Assembly: GCA_963752855.1 (NCBI GenBank)
Contig: CAVVZX010000035.1
Location: forward strand, 140,871 to 204,870
Source: DATJPW01 sp963752855
GTDB lineage: Bacteria > Desulfobacterota > Desulfomonilia > Desulfomonilales > Desulfomonilaceae
Direction of reading: 5' to 3'
Length of the DNA stretch: 64,000 nt
Shown here: positions 45,841 through 55,340 of the stretch, piece after piece
Position numbering within the stretch: the first letter of the stretch is position 1
Layout of the letters: every line of letters begins with the position of its first letter
Notes under the pieces: model-generated
The model's database searches: none
What the model was told of the DNA's origin: nothing
What the model saw: the letters and a program-made list of their open reading frames with translations, nothing else
Position numbers and translations under genes: made by a program

Positions 45841-48422
45841 AATTAATTATTTGGCCCGAAGCGTCTCGAACGGGAGAAACGGTGACATCCTCAACATATG
45901 ATATGCCATCCTTCCTTTGGTTGGTAGCTTGTCCCCTCCAGACGTCCCCACCAGAGACGGTTTCCCAAATTTGTTGGTGCAATGCCGGATCACTGTTCTC
46001 ACCCTTCCACACCTTCGGGGTTTGACCGATTACGTCGTCGAGTGAATAACCGGTAATCTTCTCGAAAGCCGGATTGACATACTGAATCTTGTTATCGGCA
46101 TCCATGATGACAACGGCCTCTGAAGCTTGCTGCACTACCGTGGCCAAACGGCGTTGTGTTTCTTCAGTTCGTTTTTTCTTGGAAATATCCTTGACCCATA
46201 CCTGCACCCCAGGCACACCCTTTACGTTCACCGCTTTGGCGCTTACCTCTCCTGGAAAAAAAGAGCCGTCCTTACGCTGCAGTATCACCTCATATTGAGG
46301 AAGCACGGTCTCGCCTCTCATTCGAGCTTCAGCCCTCTCGCGGGTGATCTGCTGGTATTTGCCGTAGTAAATCCGCCAATGATCCATCCCTTCCAGTTCA
46401 CCGGGGGAGTAGCCGAGCATTTGATACAACCGGGAATTTGCAAAAATAATTTTCGGACCTTGTTGAACAAAAATACCGTCAAAACTATTTTCGACCAACG
46501 AGCGGTGCCATTCTTCGCTTTGTTTTAGCGCCTCTTCCATCGCCTTACGTTCAGTAATATCGGTGAGAAGCCCAAGGACCGCAGGCCGTTCTTCCCATTG
46601 GACCAAGGCCACATCAATTTCAGCCCATCTTATGCCTCCGCTTTCACCTAGTATTCTCAGAGTATAACGGCTGGGGAATTCTTCTCCTCGTAGTCTCTTG
46701 AAATGATACTGGAGCACTAAATCTCTGTCGTCAGGATGAATGAATTTGGTAAAAGGTTCGGCGATCAATCCCGCCGGATCATGTCCCAGCATTTCCGACA
46801 TCCTCGGATTGACAAATCGCAATAATCCGTCTTGAGCGACAAAGATCCCTTCCTGGGCCCTCTCCACGAGGATTCGATATTTTTCTTCCGATTCTCGCAA
46901 CGCCTCTTCCGCGAGTTTTTGACGAGACATGTCGGCCAATGTGGTAATTGTTCCCGATTTTGGATCAGATGGATCCACAGCGTTTATGCGGACTTGTCCG
47001 AAAAATGTTGAGCCGTCTTTTCGCCTGAATCGGGCCTCAGTTTCGACTGGTTTACCATCGGTCAGACCCCTGAAAAAGGCTTCCCGCACCCGCAGGTAGT
47101 CGTCTTCGGATGCGTAAAAGGCTTTAATGCTCGTGTTTAAGTGTTCCTGCTCATCTTTGTGTCCGAACATCTTCACCATGGATTCGTTGGTCCATTTGAG
47201 CTTTCCTTGTTCGGCATAAGCTATCCCAATCGGGGCCGAGGACATGATATTTTCGCATAGTCTTTCACTAGCCTGGAGCGCCACCTCCGCTCGCTTACGA
47301 TCGGAGATGTCCACAAAAGTGGCCATCACCCCCTGAAACTTATCGTCCTGATCGTATATCCCCCTTGCTGAGACTATGACAGGAACTTTCTGTCCATTTT
47401 TGCCCTTTAGCTCAAGTTCATAGTAGTCGGAAACGACCTCGCCGGTTAATCGCTGACGGAATTTCTCTTTGAAAAATCTCCCGATTTTCCTCCTCAACGA
47501 CCTCCAGCATGGGCATGCCCACCATTTCATTTGGAGAAAACTCCAACATCCGGGCAAATCTGTCATTGTGGAATGTAATCACACCATTCGCATCTGCTGA
47601 CGCGAGCCCTTCGTTCATGGTCTCTACCAGGGTCCTATAACGCCGCTCTTTTTCAACGATTGCTTCTTCCCATTGCTTGCGCTCGGTTTGATCGCTATAA
47701 ACCGCGACTATCTCTCCGGAAGGGAGCTTGTATACAAAATTCTCGCGCCATCCTTTAATCCTATTATCTTTATACTCTGCTACCGGATGGCATTCGGACT
47801 CGCCGGTTTGCCAAACTCTTCGTAAAACATCAAATAATCCGAATTCTTTGATTCCCGGAAATACTTCGAGCACACTTTTGCCAATGACTTGGCTCCGAGG
47901 AATCTGCTCCATTTCCTCTGCGGCCCTATTGAAATCCACCAGAATGAAGTCCGCGCCGTTTCGCTCGGCCCGGTAAACTGCCGATGCCCTACCCATATTT
48001 TCAAACAAGGCCCGATACCTGAACTCGCTCTCCTTGAGGCGCTTCTCGGCACTATGTTTATGTAACGCGATCTCAATGGCGCATTGCAGGTCCACGGGTT
48101 TGAAAGGCTTCAAAATGTACCCGTCAGGTAACGTGGTCTGCGTCCGTTCCCCTGTGAAATAATTCGCATAAGCTGTTAGATAGATAATCGGAATATCGAA
48201 AAGAGAGCGTATGCGATCTGCAGTCTCGATTCCATCAATCCCTTCATCCAATACAATATCCATGAGCACGAGATCCGGCCGGGTCGCCGCGCATTTTTCG
48301 ACAGCTTCTTTCCCGTTAGCAGCCATCCCTGCTATTTCATACTCAAGATCCAGTAGTGTTAATCGTATGTCCTCTGCGACTATCCTCTCATTTTCCACAA
48401 TTAGTATGCGAGACCGCGCCAT
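45841..48422 (-). pseudogene. 5' part of an IS-split sensor kinase: receiver and about six PAS domains
   Basis: It begins at ATG 48422 with a receiver domain (RILIVENERIVAEDIRLTLL … LVLMDIVLDEGIDGIETA), overlapping the stop of the kinase gene upstream. A string of PAS/PAC units follows, each ending in a PAC-type strand (YSDQTERKQWEEA, FVDISDRKRAEVAL, LADMSRQKLAEEAL, LTDITERKAMEEAL, KDISKKKRTEETQ). The frame changes once near 47470 (QREIPSAINRRG versus KEKFRQRLTGE), probably an indel. The IS ends this part at 45841. Before insertion the whole gene coded for REC-(PAS)6-HisKA-HATPase-REC, about 1,260 residues, a hybrid phosphorelay protein. Confidence 0.88.
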
Positions 48423-49564
48423 TACGAGACTCTCCTCGGCTCAGATTCGCTTTCCTTAAATCGGATTTTAGCTTCGACCCCGTCACGTCGGTTCAATTCC
48501 ATGGCGCCCTGCAATTGCTCTGTAAGGGTGTTCACGAGATACAGGCCGAAAGTGTTTGTTCCTGAAACTTCAAGATCATCGGAAATTCCTATGCCGTTGT
48601 CAGCGACGATAAGTTCCGATTGATTTTCACTAACATGTTTGATCGACACCCTGATTTCACCACTGCGGTTTTCCGGGAACGCATGTTCCAAGCAGTTCGA
48701 GACAAGCTCATTGACTATCAGCCCGAGCGGGACTGCTATTTTGATCGGGCATTCAATGTCTTCAGCCGATATCGTTAGTCTAATCCTTTCCGGACCGACC
48801 CCGAAGGATTGATACAGATGCCGGGCAATTCGGGTTATATATTCCCGCCGGTTTACGTTTTCCATGTCTTTCGATTCGTAAAGAAGCTCATGGATAATAG
48901 CCAACGCGTATATTCGGCTCTGAGTCTCATTGAGGATGCGCCGTACCGGCTCCTCATGCACGGATCGGGCTTCGAGCCTCAATAGACTGGAAATGATCTG
49001 AAGATTATTGCGGACGCGATGATGAATTTCTTTAAGCAACACCTCTTTTGCGCTAAGCGCTCGTTCGAGTGTCAGCCGCATTTCCCTGAGTTCCGTAATG
49101 TCCCGGACTACCTTTGTGAAGCCCTTGAGGTTGCCTTTTTCATCGCGCAGTGCGGTTATTATCGCGTCTGCCCAGAATCTTGAGCCGTCCTTCTTGACTC
49201 GCCAGCCTTCCTGCTCAACGTGACCTTTCTCCATCGCAGATTTCAGCGCCTGCTCGGGCTTACCCTCTCGAACTTCTTCTTCGGGGTAGAAACTGGACAA
49301 ATGTCGGCCGATAGCCTCGTCTTCTTCGTATCCTGTCATGATCTTGGCGCCTTCGTTCCAATTCACAATGCGTCCGTCCGCATCAAACATGAAGATCGCG
49401 TAATCCTGTACGGACTGAACCATGAGGTGGAACGTTTCTTCGCTCTCACGAAGGCTTCTGTTCTCTGCGCCTAAATTTTCCAGTGAGGCTTCCAGTTCGG
49501 AAACTCTATCTCGCAATTCCGATAATTCTTGCTGCAATTGTTCTACAGTGGGGGTTTCGCTCAT
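48422..49564 (-). CDS. PAS-containing histidine kinase, HisKA_2 type
   Basis: 380 residues. An N-terminal coiled coil (EQLQQELSELRDRVSELEAS) leads to a PAS domain (YAIFMFDADGRIVNWNEGAKIMTGYEEDE) with PAC, then a HisKA_2 dimerisation region (LLKEIHHRVRNNLQIISSLLRL, phospho-acceptor His) and an ATPase domain (LGLIVNELVSNCLEHAFPE, ADNGIGISDD, FGLYLVNTL). This type lacks membrane segments, so it senses a cytoplasmic signal. It ends in a TAATG overlap with the receiver-containing gene downstream, so the two are co-translated. The likely pathway is phosphotransfer from this kinase to the N-terminal receiver of the next protein. Confidence 0.9.
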   Translation of the reverse strand: MSETPTVEQLQQELSELRDRVSELEASLENLGAENRSLRESEETFHLMVQSVQDYAIFMFDADGRIVNWNEGAKIMTGYEEDEAIGRHLSSFYPEEEVREGKPEQALKSAMEKGHVEQEGWRVKKDGSRFWADAIITALRDEKGNLKGFTKVVRDITELREMRLTLERALSAKEVLLKEIHHRVRNNLQIISSLLRLEARSVHEEPVRRILNETQSRIYALAIIHELLYESKDMENVNRREYITRIARHLYQSFGVGPERIRLTISAEDIECPIKIAVPLGLIVNELVSNCLEHAFPENRSGEIRVSIKHVSENQSELIVADNGIGISDDLEVSGTNTFGLYLVNTLTEQLQGAMELNRRDGVEAKIRFKESESEPRRVS

Positions 49565-49892
49565 ATTCGTGTTTCCGAGGGTTGCGCAACAGGTTGGGGC
49601 AAAGCGCGTGCGATGCCGTTAGCCAAGAATACCACGTCCGGCAGCCGCATGAAAGTGTCTTTGTTACGGTGTGGCGTCTGGGAAATCTCTTCGTCCAGCC
49701 TCTGTCAATGCCAAAGCCTTCCGCGTGATAATTCTTAGGCCGCTGATTTCCTTAGCAGACCAGACTGTCAATTTATGGTTTGAATCGGCAAGCGCACGGG
49801 TTATAGTGCCATATCCGTCAAGACTTTTTATCTGAGAACGACTTTCAGGCATGGGCCGGCAGGTTCAGATGGAGCGATAAGGCTTACTTGGG
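49565..49892. other. Intergenic region between divergent kinase and phosphate transporter genes
   Basis: No gene supported in 328 bases. Promoters for both flanking genes should lie here; I see no strong consensus boxes. A short purine stretch precedes the transporter start (no perfect SD). Confidence 0.5.
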
Positions 49893-51122
49893 ATGAGCGC
49901 AGAGACTTATCTTTTAGCAATTAGTGTGGTTGCCGGCGCCTATATGGCCTGGAACATCGGGGCCAATGATTGCGCCAACGCCATGGCCTCTGCTGTGGGC
50001 GCAAAAGTCATTACGTTGAAACAGGCGTTGATTTTAGCTACGATTCTCACGTTTCTGGGGGCCACTTTCGTCGGGTCTCACGTAGCCCAGACGATTCGCA
50101 AAGGTATCATTGACCCCGAGGCCTTAAATTCTACAAAAATAGTGTGGATCGCGCTTTTATCGGCCCTGCTCGCGGCATCTCTATGGGTATGTCTTTCCAC
50201 GTACAAGAACCTGCCTGTTTCCACGACACACTCGATAGTGGGGGCGGTCATCGGAGTGGGGCTGGTTGCGGGCGGTCCAAAAGTGGTCTATTGGGGCGAA
50301 GTGGCCTTTATAGTGGTGTCATGGGTTCTTTCGCCCTTGGTCAGTGGCCTGGCCGCTTTCTTGCTGTTCAGATTCATTGACCGGACCATTCTGTCTCGCA
50401 TGGACACGGCTCGAGGGGCAGTCATAACGAGCCCCGTCCTGGTCGCGGCGACACTGTTCATTATCACGCTGTCACTATTTCTGGAGACCCCATTGGGTCA
50501 CAAGTTTGGCTTCCAAGGCGTGGAAGTCTTGATAATTCCTTCCATTGCGGCGATCCTGGGATATTCGATCTCCAGGGGAATCCTCAAAGCCATGTTCCGC
50601 CAGGGGAAGTTCGCCGTGGCGGAGCAAATTTTCCGATATCTACAGGTCATGACATCTTGCTATGTATCGTTCGGCACCGGAGCCAACGACGTTGCCAATG
50701 CCATGGGGCCGCTGGCAGGTATTTATTTCATATATTCCACAGGGACCGTTGCTGAGAATGCCCCTGTGCCGATTGCTCTTCTCGCGTTTGGCGGGGCGAT
50801 GATCTCCTTAGGCATCTGCACGTGGGGATATCGTGTAATCGAGACTATGGGCCAGAAGATCACCGAGCTGACAAGCGTAAGGGGATTTACGGTAGAGTTT
50901 TCGGCTGCTACGGTCATTTTAATCGCCTCGATGATGGGGCTGCCTGTGTCCACAACCCATGCGGCAGTGGGAGCGTTCGTAGGAGTGGGGCTCGCAAGAG
51001 GTCTCCAGGGCCTGCTTGACTTGGGCATCTTGGTACGCATCATGGTGTATTGGCTCATCACAGTTCCGGTCGCTGCGGTTACGTCGGCCGTCATATTCAT
51101 ATTGCTGAAATCCATATTTTAG
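49893..51122 (+). CDS. pit: PiT-family inorganic phosphate transporter
   Basis: 409 residues, about ten to twelve membrane helices. The two inverted-topology halves each have the family signature: WNIGANDCANAMASAVG in the first and FGTGANDVANAMGPLAG in the second, plus PVSTTHSIVG and PVSTTHAAVG. These Asn/Asp and Thr/His residues bind the phosphate-cation pair. It is followed after 11 bases by a DUF47 gene, the usual PiT accessory protein. A second, convergent PiT/DUF47 pair follows. Confidence 0.93.
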   Translation: MSAETYLLAISVVAGAYMAWNIGANDCANAMASAVGAKVITLKQALILATILTFLGATFVGSHVAQTIRKGIIDPEALNSTKIVWIALLSALLAASLWVCLSTYKNLPVSTTHSIVGAVIGVGLVAGGPKVVYWGEVAFIVVSWVLSPLVSGLAAFLLFRFIDRTILSRMDTARGAVITSPVLVAATLFIITLSLFLETPLGHKFGFQGVEVLIIPSIAAILGYSISRGILKAMFRQGKFAVAEQIFRYLQVMTSCYVSFGTGANDVANAMGPLAGIYFIYSTGTVAENAPVPIALLAFGGAMISLGICTWGYRVIETMGQKITELTSVRGFTVEFSAATVILIASMMGLPVSTTHAAVGAFVGVGLARGLQGLLDLGILVRIMVYWLITVPVAAVTSAVIFILLKSIF

Positions 51123-51133
51123 AGAGGTGGGAG

Positions 51134-51803
51134 ATGAGAATCGTTTTAGCAGATCTATTTCGACGCTCTCCCTTTGAAAACACCTTAAAGCACGCTCTCA
51201 AGGTGGCTCAATGCGGTCCGCTCTTTGTCAAAGCAGTGGAAAGCTACTTCGAAGGCAATTGGGACGAGTTTGAATTCCTGAAGGAAGAAATTCGAGACCT
51301 TGAAGCGGAAGCCGATAAGATCAAGAGGAATATTCGGGGCCACTTGCCGGTATCCATACTGATGCCGGTTGAAAAATCCGTGTTCTTCTCCTTTCTAAAA
51401 GAGGCGGACAGTGTAGTGGACTGTGTGAAGAACGCCTTGTACTGGATGTCATACTATCATTTGAAGCTCCCCGAAGATATTCAGCGGGATTACATAATGC
51501 TTGTGAAAGAAGTTGGGGATTATATCGGGTTTCTTCCGGAGATGGTCTCGACGGCTCACAAATATTTCCAGACTCGTACGGAAGAGGACCGGACAGGCAG
51601 TTAAATATATCATCGGAGAAATCCGTTTTCGTGAAAGGGGATCGGATGACCTTGAAAAGACCATGTTTATACGCCTTTGCGCTGACGAACATCTTTCACC
51701 GAAAGTTTATTTCATCATGATTCGGGTTATTGAAACCACAGGGAATATTGCCGATCATCTGGAGAATTCCGCTGACATGATGCGGGTGATGATCGCTAGA
51801 TGA
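51134..51803 (+). CDS. DUF47/PhoU-like PiT accessory protein, one frameshift
   Basis: ATG 51134 follows GAGGTGGGAG. The protein has the PhoU-like helical bundle (SPFENTLKHALKVAQCGPLF, EEIRDLEAEADKIKRNIRGHLP, KEADSVVDCVKNALYWMSYY). The main frame stops at 51604; residues HKYFQTRTEEDRTGQAVKYI then continue in the next frame through RVIETTGNIADHLENSADMMRVMIAR to 51801. The change lies near 51590. Total about 222 residues, as expected. DUF47 proteins regulate the PiT transporter encoded next to them. Confidence 0.85.
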
Positions 51804-52036
51804 GATTTTTGGGGTCTTGAATAGCGCTTCAGTTGCGGGTGGCCAAAGACTGTCATCGTGAGCGAAGCAAAACAATCTCCTAGCCCTGGGTATTGCTGGT
51901 GGGGCTGGTATCCCCGGATCGGGTCAGGGGCAGGCTTGCCGGTCATCCATAATAGACAGGCTGGAAGCCTGTCCCACCATTCACCCCGCGGAATGACAAA
52001 CCCACGCCTCGCGTAACTAAGGGGTAGGTCTTGAAT
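51804..52036. other. Intergenic gap between convergent genes, with repeats
   Basis: It contains a GACAGGCT-GGA-AGCCTGTC palindrome at 51955-51973, related to 55111-55178, and a GAGCGAAGC… piece (about 51857) of the MITE-like type at 39728. No gene. Confidence 0.6.
51955..51973. repeat. GACAGGCTGGAAGCCTGTC palindrome
   Basis: Eight-base arms with a three-base centre. It matches the core of the longer inverted repeat at 55111-55178 (CAGGCTGGAAAGCCTG). Confidence 0.65.
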
Positions 52037-52648
52037 CTAAGATGTCTTAACTATGATGTTGTTAATAATGTTGGCCGCTTCATCCACGCGGTCTGCGCTC
52101 CTGTTGAAATGCCGGTATATTTCTCGAAGACTGAGCATGACTCTGATGTCCTCGCCTGAGAACAATTCCTTAAGGGCTGCCAAGTAGCTATCATTCATGC
52201 GATTTTCAATCCTTTTGGCCCTCAGTACGTATGTGACGGCGACATTGGGATTTTTCTTTAGGTGTCGCAAAGCCGAGGCCAATTCCTCGGCCCCGCTTTC
52301 CAACAATCCCGCCATCTCGCGAAGATGGTTATTGCTATCCACGCCGAAGATTTCCATCTCCTTAACTGTGTTCTTCGCGTGATCCACCACGTCATCTATC
52401 GCGCGAGACAGCGCAAAGATGTCTTCGCGATCCATAGGGGTAATAAACGTTTGATTGAGTTCGTCGATCAATACTCGACGAATGTCGTCCGCCTCCTGCT
52501 CGAACCGACCAACCTCCGCGCCTTCACCCTTACTCTCAAGGAATTTGGTGAGCGCGCGGCAGCCGCTGAGAACTTTTTCCGCGTGATCGAGCAGAAGATC
52601 AAAAAAATCCGCCTCACGTTTACGCCCGAAGAGTGTCCAAAACGACAT
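52037..52648 (-). CDS. DUF47/PhoU-like PiT accessory protein
   Basis: 203 residues from ATG 52648 (MSFWTLFGRKREADFFDLLLDHAEKV), which matches the family start; the open frame runs longer but overlaps the upstream transporter gene. Helical bundle features: EGAEVGRFEQEADDIRRVLIDELNQTFITPMDREDIFALSRAIDDVVDHAKNT, typical for DUF47. It follows the minus-strand PiT gene by 14 bases. It is a distant paralogue of the plus-strand DUF47 protein. Confidence 0.92.
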   Translation of the reverse strand: MSFWTLFGRKREADFFDLLLDHAEKVLSGCRALTKFLESKGEGAEVGRFEQEADDIRRVLIDELNQTFITPMDREDIFALSRAIDDVVDHAKNTVKEMEIFGVDSNNHLREMAGLLESGAEELASALRHLKKNPNVAVTYVLRAKRIENRMNDSYLAALKELFSGEDIRVMLSLREIYRHFNRSADRVDEAANIINNIIVKTS

Positions 52649-52662
52649 TCGTTTCCCCTGAA

Positions 52663-53685
52663 TTACACTCGGATAACTCTCTCCAGCGCCCAGCAAGCGC
52701 CGGCCGCAATGGCCGCGGATATGGGGACGGTGAAGATCCATGCGTACGCAATGTTTGCAGTGACGGGCCAACGAACAGCGCTGAATCGATGGGATGCGCC
52801 GACCCCCATGACCGATGACGCCAGGACCTGACTTGTGCTAACGGGACCACCCATCAAAGACGCCCCAAGAATCACGGTTGTGGAGGCAAGTTGCGATACG
52901 AAAGAATGCACGGGTTCCAGTCGACAGATGCCATAGCCTACTGTCTTAACGATACGCCAGCCGCCGAAAGACAAACCTAGAGCAACCGCGGCAGCGCAGC
53001 TGACAATGACCCATTCGGGCACATGAAAATCGCCAATCTCGGTTCCTGATGCGGTGGCAAGTAGAATCGCAATGACGCCCATGGACTTTTGAGCATCATT
53101 TGAACCGTGTGTTCCTGCAAGGAAAAGCATGGAAGGCGTTTGTAGAGCAACAAAGAACCGTCCTAAACTTCGAGGGGCCCCGGTGAAACCGATCCTGATC
53201 ATGGAAAATATCAGAAATCCCAGAACAAAGCCAATCAAGGGCGATATGAATAACGGGATAAGCACAATTTTCACCATATTGCCGATTGCCACGCCTTTTA
53301 TTCCCGCCGACATAAGGCCAGCGCCGAGCAAACCTCCGATAAGCGCATGTGAGCTGCTGGAAGGCAGCCCAAGAAACCATGTCGCAAGGTTCCATACTAT
53401 GGCGCCGCCGACCCCTGCGATCACTATCAGGTAGACGTTTCCGGACGCGAGTTGCCTGAGCAATTCCGGCCTTACGATGCTTACGGCCATTGTGTGCGCT
53501 ACTACGGTCCCCAACAACAAGGGCCCCACGAATTCCGCCAGAGTCGCTCCAAGAAGCGCGTTCATCGGGCGCATAGACCTGGAACAAATAATTGTCGCGA
53601 TAACATTGCCGCCATCATGAAATCCATTGATGAACGCAAAACACAATGTGAGCGCTAAGGCGATGTAGAGGAGCGTCTCATTCAA
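52663..53685 (-). CDS. pit: PiT-family inorganic phosphate transporter, short type
   Basis: 340 residues. The two signatures here are FINGFHDGGNVIATII and LAGTHGSNDAQKSMGVIA, with GLPSSSSHALIGG and GGPVSTSQVLASS. This is the shorter PiT subfamily commonly paired with DUF47 proteins of the PhoU-like fold. It differs clearly from the transporter at 49893. Substrate is probably phosphate; other members of the family also take up sulfate. It lies head-to-head with the promoter region before 54015. Confidence 0.92.
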   Translation of the reverse strand: MNETLLYIALALTLCFAFINGFHDGGNVIATIICSRSMRPMNALLGATLAEFVGPLLLGTVVAHTMAVSIVRPELLRQLASGNVYLIVIAGVGGAIVWNLATWFLGLPSSSSHALIGGLLGAGLMSAGIKGVAIGNMVKIVLIPLFISPLIGFVLGFLIFSMIRIGFTGAPRSLGRFFVALQTPSMLFLAGTHGSNDAQKSMGVIAILLATASGTEIGDFHVPEWVIVSCAAAVALGLSFGGWRIVKTVGYGICRLEPVHSFVSQLASTTVILGASLMGGPVSTSQVLASSVMGVGASHRFSAVRWPVTANIAYAWIFTVPISAAIAAGACWALERVIRV

Positions 53686-53872
53686 GGTTAGCCTCGGCCG
53701 CGCTCGATTCTCGACACGCGGACAATCACTACTGCCTTTGTCTTATCTCTCGCCGCGTTCCAATAGTCCACTGAAAAATAAGGTTACCGTTACAACAGAT
53801 ATTGGCCCCAACCCCTTGTTCCTGGATCTATTCCTTTGTATCGCTATGTTATTAAATTAAAATCTCATATTA

Positions 53873-53901
53873 TTGACATGTTACATAATTAGTATTAAAA
53901 T
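53873..53901 (+). promoter_or_regulatory. Strong sigma-70 promoter for the exported amidotransferase gene
   Basis: TTGACA (53873), exactly 17 bases, then TAAAAT (53896). Six of six and five of six matches, in an AT-rich stretch. The gene starts 114 bases further on, leaving an untranslated leader of about 105 bases. Confidence 0.75.
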
Positions 53902-54014
53902 AGGCTTTATACACCTTGATAATAGAAGGAAAGTTGTCTTTACTTTTGTAAAGTGTTTTGGTATCAACCCCGCTTTGCCGAGAATCGTTTGAACATTAAG
54001 AAAGGCTGCCGCCA

Positions 54015-54929
54015 ATGCGTTGTCGTAGAATCCTTTTTATTTTCATCCTTCTAGTTTTTCCGCTTTCCCTAACCGCATCAGCCTTTGCGGACGATACGAA
54101 GCCTGACGTCCAGTCGACCGGCGTCGAAGAAGCTAACCAGCCTCTCGAACCGTCATCCTTGTGGATCGTCGTGAACCTTTTCACCGGCAAATCTTCCAAG
54201 CAAGCCAATATTGTCAGGGAAAAGCTCCTAAGACTGGGAGTGGGCGGGACCGGAATCATCCTGCCTTACAGGGAAGTTACGGTGGAAAATATAACCAGAT
54301 TACGACCGGCTTTTCTCGCTCTCAGCCCAAACGGGATGCCCTGGTGCCGATATAAGGGTCGAAACGGTGAGGACCTCGAAAACTTCTTTAGCGCCCTCAG
54401 GGTCATTGTCGAAAAGATGGAGGTTCCTGTTGTGGGCATCTGCGGAGGCCATCAGGCATTGGCGCTCGCATTCGGCGGCAAAGTTGGGCCTATCAGAGGT
54501 GGCGAGGATGACTGTTTCCCCTACACAAACAAACCTACGGAACGCGGTCGGCACAACATCCATGTGATAGAAAAAGATCCTCTTTTCACCGGAATGAGTC
54601 AGACAATCAATCTTGTGGAGAATCATTTCGATGAGGTCAAAAAGCTGCCACCGGGATTCATTCATCTAGCCGAGAATGATCTCAGCCATTTTCAAATCAT
54701 AAGGCATCCGACAAAGCCGGCTTACGGCGTGCAGGCGCATACCGAATATTTTCATGCCTCGCGTCCCGACGGCGGGACTCTGCTCAGGAATTTCCTTAAA
54801 ATAGTGGCGATGCACAACCGGGTCGCTCGCCGGCCTCCGCCGAAGCAGATCGGTCATTCCGTATCGGACGGGAAAGACCGCCCAGGTCCCAAAGAGCCAT
54901 CGGACAAAAAGCCGGCCGGAGGCGCCTAA
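54015..54929 (+). CDS. Exported class I glutamine amidotransferase-like protein, second copy
   Basis: 304 residues with a clean signal peptide (RILFIFILLVFPLSLTASAFA, cleavage after AFA). The mature domain is a class I GATase fold with Cys143 in GICGGHQ, His242 and Glu244 in AHTEY. It shares with the copy at 14560-15432 the WCRY motif, GGKVGPIR, the GEDDC motif and the PDGGTLLRNFL end. The C-terminal 30 residues are Pro/Lys-rich. A periplasmic location without a synthase partner suggests a hydrolase, for instance of gamma-glutamyl or other amide bonds. The substrate is unknown. It is expressed from a strong promoter. Confidence 0.85.
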   Translation: MRCRRILFIFILLVFPLSLTASAFADDTKPDVQSTGVEEANQPLEPSSLWIVVNLFTGKSSKQANIVREKLLRLGVGGTGIILPYREVTVENITRLRPAFLALSPNGMPWCRYKGRNGEDLENFFSALRVIVEKMEVPVVGICGGHQALALAFGGKVGPIRGGEDDCFPYTNKPTERGRHNIHVIEKDPLFTGMSQTINLVENHFDEVKKLPPGFIHLAENDLSHFQIIRHPTKPAYGVQAHTEYFHASRPDGGTLLRNFLKIVAMHNRVARRPPPKQIGHSVSDGKDRPGPKEPSDKKPAGGA

Positions 54930-55110
54930 TACCGATTTGCTTTCAAAAAGTGATTTTGAGTTGAAATTTGCTGCAGCATTGACCACGCGGGACGCTGGGT
55001 CAGTGGCGCAGATCAGTGGCTCTTCTTTTCACCGTTCCGAGTTAGACTGCAAATCTGGCAAGCATTCAGTTACGCGGGGAGTGAGAACCTGGGGCCACAG
55101 GATCGTAAAG

Positions 55111-55178
55111 TGTGGGGCAGGCTTTCCAGCCTGCCTCGTGAAATGCCGATCATGGCAGGCTGGAAAGCCTGCCCCACA
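55111..55178. repeat. Perfect 25-bp inverted repeat (CAGGCTGGAAAGCCTG family)
   Basis: TGTGGGGCAGGCTTTCCAGC… at 55111-55135 and its exact complement at 55154-55178, separated by 18 bases. The inner part also forms a local palindrome. A shorter copy is at 51955. This has the look of a small nonautonomous element or REP. Confidence 0.8.
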
Positions 55179-55340
55179 AAGACAGCCCCTGCCCCCGAAA
55201 GACTGAATACTTACCAAATCTGTATAAAAGCCTTTGCACTGAAAACAAAAATCAACTATTTTCTCGCCACCCAAGACGGGCGACTCGTCTAAATCGCCCA
55301 GTCCGACTGTTTGGCCCATTATTTTTCATGGGAGGCCGAG

